A stretch of 64,000 bases of DNA, taken from Peptococcaceae bacterium UBA5752 (lineage in GTDB: Bacteria > Bacillota > Dehalobacteriia > UBA4068). Made by a program: the position numbers and the translations under genes. Below the pieces are notes generated by a model that did no database searches, was not told where the DNA came from, and saw only the letters and a program-made list of their open reading frames with translations. Of the stretch, positions 41,459 to 47,176 are shown piece by piece. Each line of letters opens with the position of its first letter. Within the stretch, counting starts at the first letter, position 1. The stretch is from positions 372,001 to 436,000 of the forward strand of contig DIFI01000009.1 of NCBI GenBank assembly GCA_002419055.1, written 5' to 3'.

Positions 41459-42599
41459 GCCTGTTTTTGACGCTATCAAAACTGGCTGGCGACATAGGCC
41501 GCCTATTAAGTTGGGCAAGTATCAGTTAGTCAAAGACCATCGTATAGCCGCTATGATTTTAGATACTGTTGACGCTTTAGAGCTAACCAACAAGGCCGGA
41601 TTAAAACCTGTCATGGTTAAAGACATAGCAACCGACTACGGCGCAAGAATAATCTTCCATCTGCCTGCCGGTATCAGCCGTAAAGAGGTAGAAAACAAGC
41701 TGCAATACCTTGAAGAACAGGCGCAGGGGCAGATATTTTTGACCAACAAGGGAAATGTACTGACGATGGATATTTACACGGCTGAGTTGCCTAAAATTGC
41801 CGCATATCGCTATCAGAAAACAGACTTATACCTGCCGCTGTTTCTTGGGGTTGACTACCGAAACGAAGTATTAATCAAGGACTTGGCAAAGTTTCCGCAT
41901 ATGCTTGTTGCTGGTCAAACAGGAGGGGGGAAGTCAACATTTTTGCATATTCTTATAGCTGGCTTATTGGAGAAGAACATGGAGAAAAACAATATCAACA
42001 TAGCCATAATTGACCTTAAAAAGCTAGAGTTTTTTTACCTGAATGAACATTGTTTAATTGTTGACGATGAAAGAGATGCGGCGCGGTTGTTAAGCTACTT
42101 AAACAGGGAACTAGATCGCAGGCTGATTATTTTACGAGATGCAAAATGTAGAAATATTACTGAATACAAAGGGGGAGATATGCCGTTTATCGTGCTTATC
42201 ATCGACGAACTTGCCGAACTCGATAGCAAAGACGGTCAGGAGGATTTAAACCGCCTCGCAAGATTGTCACGCGCCGCAGGCATCCATCTTGTGCTGGCGA
42301 CGCAGCGTCCCTGCTCAACACTTTTCAAAGACTTTACCAAAACACGGGCGCTGCTGCCGGCGCGGGTATGCTTTTCGGTGGCTGATGATGTAAACAGCCG
42401 CATAGTTTTAGGGAGTGATGCAGCAGATAAAATACCTAAGAATATTCCGGGCAGAGCAGTTTTTAAATGGGAGGGGGAGGAGATTATTCAAGCTATGTAT
42501 ATGGGCGTTAAGGAATGCGAAGAAAATTTGTTAAAAATACCAAAACTAAAGGGAGTGATGTACTATAAACAATGTCCAAAAAGGCTTCGAGCGCGATAA
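41433..42599 (+). CDS. FtsK/SpoIIIE-family DNA translocase-like ATPase
   Basis: The 388-residue protein has Walker A AGQTGGGKST (about 167-176), Walker B IVLIIDELAEL, arginine-rich RLSRAAGIHLVLATQRP and a short N-terminal domain. It lacks the FtsK membrane helices and gamma domain, like the FtsK-type ATPases of integrative elements (for example the Orf21 type of Tn916). It would move DNA or dock a relaxase. It lies with a replication-relaxation gene downstream of the phage terminator, so it is not part of the usual phage core. Confidence 0.85.
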   Translation: MKQEENILEPVFDAIKTGWRHRPPIKLGKYQLVKDHRIAAMILDTVDALELTNKAGLKPVMVKDIATDYGARIIFHLPAGISRKEVENKLQYLEEQAQGQIFLTNKGNVLTMDIYTAELPKIAAYRYQKTDLYLPLFLGVDYRNEVLIKDLAKFPHMLVAGQTGGGKSTFLHILIAGLLEKNMEKNNINIAIIDLKKLEFFYLNEHCLIVDDERDAARLLSYLNRELDRRLIILRDAKCRNITEYKGGDMPFIVLIIDELAELDSKDGQEDLNRLARLSRAAGIHLVLATQRPCSTLFKDFTKTRALLPARVCFSVADDVNSRIVLGSDAADKIPKNIPGRAVFKWEGEEIIQAMYMGVKECEENLLKIPKLKGVMYYKQCPKRLRAR

Positions 42600-43218
42600 G
42601 TTAATATTACACAGCATAGAGCAGATGGGAGCGTTGACAACAAAACAAATAGCCGTCCTGCATTTTGATATTGCAAGCGGCTATGATAAGGCAAATCAGA
42701 GGCTAAAGAAGCTATATGATGCAAAGCTATTGAAACGATGTAGAACCGTAACAGATCAGAGTTATTGTTACTACATAGGCCAAAAAAGCGGCAGGCTGGA
42801 ACACTTACTATCCCTAAATTGGGTACTTATTCACACTCTTAAAGTATCAAAGTCTTGGCAGACGCTATACCGTTGGGAATATGAAAAAGATTATAAGTTT
42901 CTTCGCGCTGACGCTTTCTTTGGCTTGTCTAATAAATTCTCTGATAAAGTAGATTATTCCTTTATCGAATTAGATCGAAGCGAAAACACTTTTGACAAAA
43001 TAACGAAGTACAACCGGCTTTACGAATCATCTGCGTGGGAAGGTGAAAACTGGGTAAAAACAACCGACAAATTTCCTTCAATATTATGCGTTTGCGAAGA
43101 TGAAAAACGGTGCGGTATGATTGCTGATTTAATCGAGAAGGAAAATAAAAACAACTTGCATTTTAAAGTCTGCTATCTTGGCGACTTAATCCGCGAGGTA
43201 TCAGTATGGAGAAACTAA
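42565..43218 (+). CDS. Replication-relaxation family protein
   Basis: About 217 residues. The ATG at 42625 has no good ribosome site, while the same frame upstream encodes a conserved-looking N-terminus (QKGFERDKLILHSIEQMGAL) back to an ATA at 42565, with GGGAGTGA at 42551-42558 and 6-nt spacing. An AUA start is therefore possible. The winged-helix N-terminus (TTKQIAVLHFDIASGYDKAN) matches the replication-relaxation family known from Bacillus plasmids. It overlaps the FtsK-like gene by 35 bp. Confidence 0.7.
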   Translation: MNNVQKGFERDKLILHSIEQMGALTTKQIAVLHFDIASGYDKANQRLKKLYDAKLLKRCRTVTDQSYCYYIGQKSGRLEHLLSLNWVLIHTLKVSKSWQTLYRWEYEKDYKFLRADAFFGLSNKFSDKVDYSFIELDRSENTFDKITKYNRLYESSAWEGENWVKTTDKFPSILCVCEDEKRCGMIADLIEKENKNNLHFKVCYLGDLIREVSVWRN

Positions 43219-43406
43219 TTCAAATAATATTAGTCGTGGCTATGGGTTATATATGCCAAATTATGATGCAAGCACTAGGCCAAAAGCAAATTGGCAGCGT
43301 GATTAAAATTTGCATATGGGCAATAGCTCTGTTCTTATTCGTTGGCATGTTGAGCGATTGCCTAGCATGGATTCAGAATTTTATAGATGGCTATAAACCT
43401 AATTGA
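43206..43406 (+). CDS. Small membrane protein of the cargo unit
   Basis: A 66-residue protein with two membrane helices (IIQIILVVAMGYICQIMMQA and IKICIWAIALFLFVGMLSD). It overlaps the preceding gene by 13 bp, which suggests shared function. No family was recognised. Confidence 0.55.
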   Translation: MEKLIQIILVVAMGYICQIMMQALGQKQIGSVIKICIWAIALFLFVGMLSDCLAWIQNFIDGYKPN

Positions 43407-43429
43407 AAAATAGAAAGGATGATATATAA

Positions 43430-43639
43430 ATGAGCGAATTATTACAAGTAGCGTTCTCCGGCGACGGTGCGGTTATTTTACAACTAATAGGAATAGGTGT
43501 TGGTAGTTGGATAGGCTGCAGCATATTAACGGCATTGGGTAGAGGTTCACAGGCTAAGTTTGTTATGACGGCGGCAACTTTTGTCAGTATAGGCTTAGCG
43601 ATCACAGCAATCACTAAAATTATTATTAAAATAATGTAA
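43430..43639 (+). CDS. Small membrane protein with SpoIIIAC-like look
   Basis: A 69-residue protein with two hydrophobic segments (ILQLIGIGVGSWIGCSILTA, AATFVSIGLAITAITKIII) and a basic loop GRGSQAKFV between, like the GRDEQA loop of SpoIIIAC/AD proteins. The likeness may be convergent. AGAAAGGATG precedes the ATG. Confidence 0.5.
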   Translation: MSELLQVAFSGDGAVILQLIGIGVGSWIGCSILTALGRGSQAKFVMTAATFVSIGLAITAITKIIIKIM

Positions 43640-43788
43640 TTAATTCGTTGTCCTACTCGTTGTCCAGATCGTATATGCGAACAACGATTATAGTTAAAAA
43701 ACGCTGCAAAATTGCGGTAAAATCGATCGAGTAGAATAGGTTGCGAATGGAGTGTAGCAACCTGAAGTAAAAAAATAAATATTTTTAG
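43640..43788. other. Inverted-repeat-rich spacer after the cargo genes
   Basis: The stretch contains CGTTGTCC twice in direct order, CGTTGT...ACAACG inverted, and GGTTGC-n-GCAACC. No gene is present. With a relaxation-type gene just upstream it is a candidate replication or nick site, but this is weak. Confidence 0.35.
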
Positions 43789-43818
43789 ACCTCCTTGCCT
43801 TAACGGTAGGGAGGTTTT
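43789..43818 (+). terminator. Terminator of the FtsK cargo unit
   Basis: ACCTCC (43789-43794) pairs with GGAGGT (43810-43815), with inner TGCC/GGTA pairs, followed by TTTT. The cargo unit thus lies between two terminators. Confidence 0.8.
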
Positions 43819-43860
43819 ATATTTATACAGTGATATTACTTTGTTATTTCGTCATAAAAT

Positions 43861-43909
43861 TATCATACAATTATCATATTATCATACGAATATCATATTT
43901 ATATCATAC
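43861..43909. repeat. Five arm-type integrase site candidates, right end
   Basis: TATCATA occurs at 43861, 43872, 43880, 43891 and 43903 with spacings of 11, 8, 11 and 12 bp. The same heptamer lies twice beside attL. Phased repeats beside attR fit integrase arm binding. Confidence 0.6.
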
Positions 43910-43953
43910 AAAAACATACAAAAACCATACTATATATAGTGTAGGGCAAAATT

Positions 43954-44001
43954 AAAACACCTACTGAAATGCCCTTGATTTAGGCATCTAGCAGGTGTTC
44001 T
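43954..44001 (-). terminator. Phage-supplied tRNA terminator
   Basis: On the minus strand AACACCT...AGATGCC...GGCAT...AGGTGTTTT folds into a long hairpin directly after the tRNA 3' end. It replaces the host hairpin that integration moved to 6777-6813. Confidence 0.65.
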
Positions 44002-44003
44002 AT

Positions 44004-44055
44004 TTTGGTGGAGATGAGGGGATTCGAACCCCTGACCTCCTGCATGCGAAGCAGG
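44004..44055. repeat. attR, 52-bp direct repeat
   Basis: Identical to 6811-6862. It forms the 3' half of the intact tRNA-Ala, so the phage DNA restores the gene. Confidence 0.95.
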
Positions 44056-44081
44056 CGCTCTCCCAACTGAGCCACACCCCC
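44006..44081 (-). tRNA. tRNA-Ala (anticodon CGC)
   Basis: The 76-nt cloverleaf on the minus strand has acceptor GGGGGTG/CATCTCC with the G3-U70 pair that marks alanine tRNAs, D-arm CTCAGTTGGGAG, anticodon loop TTCGCAT (CGC), T-arm GGGGTTCGAATCCCC, and encoded CCA. It serves as prophage attachment site. Confidence 0.97.
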
Positions 44082-44112
44082 AAATTTAATTTGGTAAATA
44101 CCAGCAAAATAT

Positions 44113-44141
44113 ATATTACATTATCAACTATTACTTGTCAA
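44113..44141 (-). promoter_or_regulatory. tRNA-Ala promoter
   Basis: On the minus strand TTGACA and TAATAT are 17 bp apart, about 30 bp upstream of the tRNA. The same upstream block recurs, decayed, beside the pseudo-tRNA at 50389-50466. Confidence 0.65.
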
Positions 44142-44204
44142 TTAAATTATTAAATGTTTAAATTTAGAGGAATAGACATGCAAATTAAGATTTAAATCCG
44201 ATGA

Positions 44205-44403
44205 TTAATAGCGTTCGCCTATATCATAAAGTATTGTAATAGTTTTACCTTCAAATTGTGAGCGCAGACATAATTCGGTGGCTGCCAAAATTGCGGCGCC
44301 GCGGAAATTTCTGATATCTACATCAAAATTCAGAGTTTACACGGAATCTGAAATACGGCCCCGTTTTTCAATATGGTCAACGAATTCTAAAGGTCCTGCA
44401 AAT
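44205..44403 (-). pseudogene. Remnant of a PLP-enzyme-like C-terminus
   Basis: A minus-strand frame reads GPLEFVDHIEKRGRISDSV, then a TAA, then NFDVDIRNFRGAAILAATEL and FEGKTITILYDIGERY. The end resembles the GKTIVVILPDTGERY close of cysteine-synthase-type enzymes. No start is present and the frame is broken, so it is a gene fragment. Identity is tentative. Confidence 0.4.
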
Positions 44404-44409
44404 CACATT

Positions 44410-46947
44410 TTACTTATCTTCAAATGTCATTTCCACTTCCTGCATCTTACCTGTGGCCAACTCCTCGGATATATAAATCATTCCGCATTCAGGGCAGCAG
44501 GGAAGACCATGTTCGAGATAATGACCAAGATAATAAAGCATACGATTATGGACCAGCAGCTTATGACCACAGTGCCCACAGCTGATCTCCGAAAGCACCT
44601 CCGTATCGGGATTCGGCTTCAAGGTAGAAGCATTGGCTTCCTGAAGCTCCATCCGATGCGTATAAACATTAATCAATCTGAAGGCAGCAGTAGGATCATC
44701 CGCTGTCGGAACATAGTATTCCGCCCAATAAGTAATTGGACCCTGGCGCAATGAAGCAATATGAGCGCTGTTCATCTCCCTCTCAAAATAGCAACAGTTT
44801 TGCTCGGCATTGATAATGACCTTTTTGATATCCGCAAGCAGTATTCGCGACTTTTGCATTTTTGCCCATAAATCATCCGCTATGAGCAATTCACAGGCTG
44901 GCTCTGCTGCGGGCTGCCAATTCTCATTCCACAACTCTGACATGAGTTCATTTTTTAAATTCAACACAGCTGCATGGCGTTCCGTCAAAGTAGGGATAGG
45001 GGAGGCTTCATCAAAAGAAGCGGCATCGAAAAGTAATTCCAGCAAATGCTTGCTGTTTTTTCTCGCAGACAGGAACGTATCCTGACAATTTATGCAATAG
45101 GTTACGTAATCATAAGGCGAAGCGGAAACGCGTCGTCCGGTGATTTCTTCCGCCAACTCCGGATCAACTGCGGTGATTAGACCGCCATATCCGCAGCATT
45201 TCCCGCCTCCCGGTTGAAGCGCTATGTCAACAGGTTTATAAGAAAGGGCGCGCAAGATGCTCCGAGTGCTTTTGGCACTATTTCCTGCAGCATCTGCCGT
45301 GCAGGGGTCGAATACCGAAACCTGGCGGCCATTGCCGGATACGGCTTTCGCGGGAATATGCGCAGCAAGGATATCCCAGAGGCTCAGCATTGGGATTTCA
45401 GGCAATTCATTGCGCAACAAAGAAGCACAGGAAGGGCAGGCGATAATCACCTGCGGTTTGTTCAGATTCAGCCAATCCCGGCGGAAGCTATCCCGCACCT
45501 CAGCATAAAGCGCCTCGTCCCCGGCCCAATCCGCCGGTGCACCGCAACAACCCAATTTTAAAGCGACGCCATCGGAAAGCACACGGCACAGATACTCGTA
45601 CGTCCGGCGCAGCGTGCCGGGTAAAATGGCTCCCAGCTGACAGCCTGGGAAAAAGAGATACGCACAGTTTTCATTGCCCGGCTGCTTTCTTAACAGCCCG
45701 GCTTCCGTATTTTGAAACGACATATCCCGCAGCCAGTAATCATAAAAAGCATCCCGCGTTTCGCCTTTTTTATGCAGCATCCGCCGTCCAAACAAAAACA
45801 CTTCTCCCATATCGATGCCCGCGGGACAAACGCTGCTGCAATCGTGGCAAATATTACAGGAATATATTATACGTTTATTGACGGGAGCGTCCAGTCTTTC
45901 GATCACATTCAGGTTTTGGAGAACCTCTGCCGCATATTCCTTCGGCGTTTCCTTATATTTGCTGAGAACCGGGCAACTCAGGCAATTTTTGCAATAGCAG
46001 AAAGTACAGACTGCAGCCTCTGCCATTGCTTCTTCACGGCTCAGATCCCGCACAGAGGAAGCTGCCGGCTGGTCCCGGCAGGAATCAACGGCCCCGCACT
46101 CCGGATCGCAGACTGCTTCCGCACTCTGCGACTGAACAGCTGCCGCTTTCCCATAATTCGGTGCTGTTCTGCCCGATGACAGAGAAACGCCCTGCAGGAA
46201 ACGGTCCACACTTTCGCTGGCATGTCTGGCAGAAACCATAGCATAGATATCCCCGGCTTTTTCATGAAGAACCAGTTTACCGGCAAAAAACACATTTGGT
46301 ACTGAACTTTGCAGCGTCAGCGGATCCCAATCCCGCAATGCCGCCCCGGGCGGGTTGCCGGCAGCGCCGGTGGCGAGCAGAACCGCATTGAAATTCAAGT
46401 TGTTAAGGTTGCCGACCTCAGTATTACAATGGATCGTCAAGTTATCCAATTCATATAATTGCAAAAAATCCTGATCCAGCGCCCAGGGGGGCAGTGTCTG
46501 CTCCGAATAAGCGGACAAAGAGCCTCCCAGCTGGGAATTACGTTCAAAGAGTTCTACCAGATACCCTTTCTCGGTCAGCAAAAACGCGGCAGTACAACCA
46601 GCGAGACCGCCGCCAACTATCGCGATACTTTCTTCTTTTTTGCTGCGGGCATAGGTTTGACTGCTGCCGCCATGAAAACGGCAGGCCGCCACTTCCAAAC
46701 TGCCGATATCCACCTGCAAATCTGCGTTTAATTCTGCACAGGCACTTGTACAATAACGCGGACAAATTCGGCTAACGATCTCCGGAAAGATAGCCTGCTT
46801 TTTAAATCTGGCAAAAGCAGAGCTAAAATTTCCGACCCGTACCCGCCTCGTCAGATTCCGAACGTCTACATGCAAAGGACAGGAAGCGATACAAGGCGCT
46901 TCCGCATCCTTGATGCAGCGTTTTGAAGTTTCTACTAAATCCTGCAT
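44410..46947 (-). CDS. Dicluster-binding pyridine nucleotide-disulfide oxidoreductase, fused C-terminal redox domain
   Basis: The 845-residue protein has an N-terminal Cys-rich dicluster segment (CIASCPLHV, CPRYC), an FAD/NAD domain (AIVGGGLAGCTAA), a ferredoxin-like part (CTFCYCKNCLSCP; CNICHDCSSVCPAGID), and two CCG domains as in HdrD/GlpC (FFPGCQLG; LKLGCCGAPADWAG; GGGKCCGYGG). A C-terminal CxxC zinc-type domain (CGHCGHKL, CCPECGM) follows, which elsewhere is often a separate small redox protein. This family is known beside selenium-dependent molybdenum hydroxylases, as here. It should pass electrons to or from the hydroxylase. Confidence 0.8.
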   Translation of the reverse strand: MQDLVETSKRCIKDAEAPCIASCPLHVDVRNLTRRVRVGNFSSAFARFKKQAIFPEIVSRICPRYCTSACAELNADLQVDIGSLEVAACRFHGGSSQTYARSKKEESIAIVGGGLAGCTAAFLLTEKGYLVELFERNSQLGGSLSAYSEQTLPPWALDQDFLQLYELDNLTIHCNTEVGNLNNLNFNAVLLATGAAGNPPGAALRDWDPLTLQSSVPNVFFAGKLVLHEKAGDIYAMVSARHASESVDRFLQGVSLSSGRTAPNYGKAAAVQSQSAEAVCDPECGAVDSCRDQPAASSVRDLSREEAMAEAAVCTFCYCKNCLSCPVLSKYKETPKEYAAEVLQNLNVIERLDAPVNKRIIYSCNICHDCSSVCPAGIDMGEVFLFGRRMLHKKGETRDAFYDYWLRDMSFQNTEAGLLRKQPGNENCAYLFFPGCQLGAILPGTLRRTYEYLCRVLSDGVALKLGCCGAPADWAGDEALYAEVRDSFRRDWLNLNKPQVIIACPSCASLLRNELPEIPMLSLWDILAAHIPAKAVSGNGRQVSVFDPCTADAAGNSAKSTRSILRALSYKPVDIALQPGGGKCCGYGGLITAVDPELAEEITGRRVSASPYDYVTYCINCQDTFLSARKNSKHLLELLFDAASFDEASPIPTLTERHAAVLNLKNELMSELWNENWQPAAEPACELLIADDLWAKMQKSRILLADIKKVIINAEQNCCYFEREMNSAHIASLRQGPITYWAEYYVPTADDPTAAFRLINVYTHRMELQEANASTLKPNPDTEVLSEISCGHCGHKLLVHNRMLYYLGHYLEHGLPCCPECGMIYISEELATGKMQEVEMTFEDK

Positions 46948-47112
46948 TTCTTATCCAATCACCATCCTGTCTGCATACGCCGTATAAACGGCCGTGATCG
47001 TTGATTATATATAGCTTCTTTCTGATAAATTCTTGATTTAATATAATACTGCCGCTTCAGGTGATTATAAAGCTAAGTTTAACAATCACCAGCAATAGTT
47101 TTCCTTATCTTC

Positions 47113-47150
47113 AAAAAAGCAGACGCCGCCTGTAACGGCGTCTGCTTTTT
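47113..47150. terminator. Strong terminator between mop and flavoprotein gene
   Basis: AAAAGCAGACGCCG and CGGCGTCTGCTTTT pair perfectly around a 7-nt loop. The two redox genes are therefore separate transcripts, although co-oriented. Confidence 0.85.
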
Positions 47151-47176
47151 GGCATTTCTGCCAGTGTTTCGTTTGC

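Larger units (their letters stand above)
6811..44055. mobile_element. Complete siphovirus prophage in tRNA-Ala(CGC)
   Basis: About 37.2 kb lie between perfect 52-bp direct repeats. The content is a full temperate siphovirus: integrase, repressor and Cro, antirepressor, replication and recombination genes, late regulator, terminase, portal, protease, capsid, connectors, tail chaperones with frameshift, tape measure, tip and fiber proteins, holin and endolysin. The only clear damage is an amber codon in one early gene and a foreign insert in a metallophosphoesterase gene, so it may still be inducible. Confidence 0.95.

Noticed and set aside
43861..43909. CRISPR-like array of short repeats
   Set aside because: Units are 7 bp with 1-5 bp between them and no spacer structure; integrase arm sites fit better.
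6811..44055. General recoding of TAG to an amino acid in the prophage
   Set aside because: Many prophage genes end normally with TAG (for example 9163, 10700, 11630, 15299), so only isolated interruption or read-through is supported.
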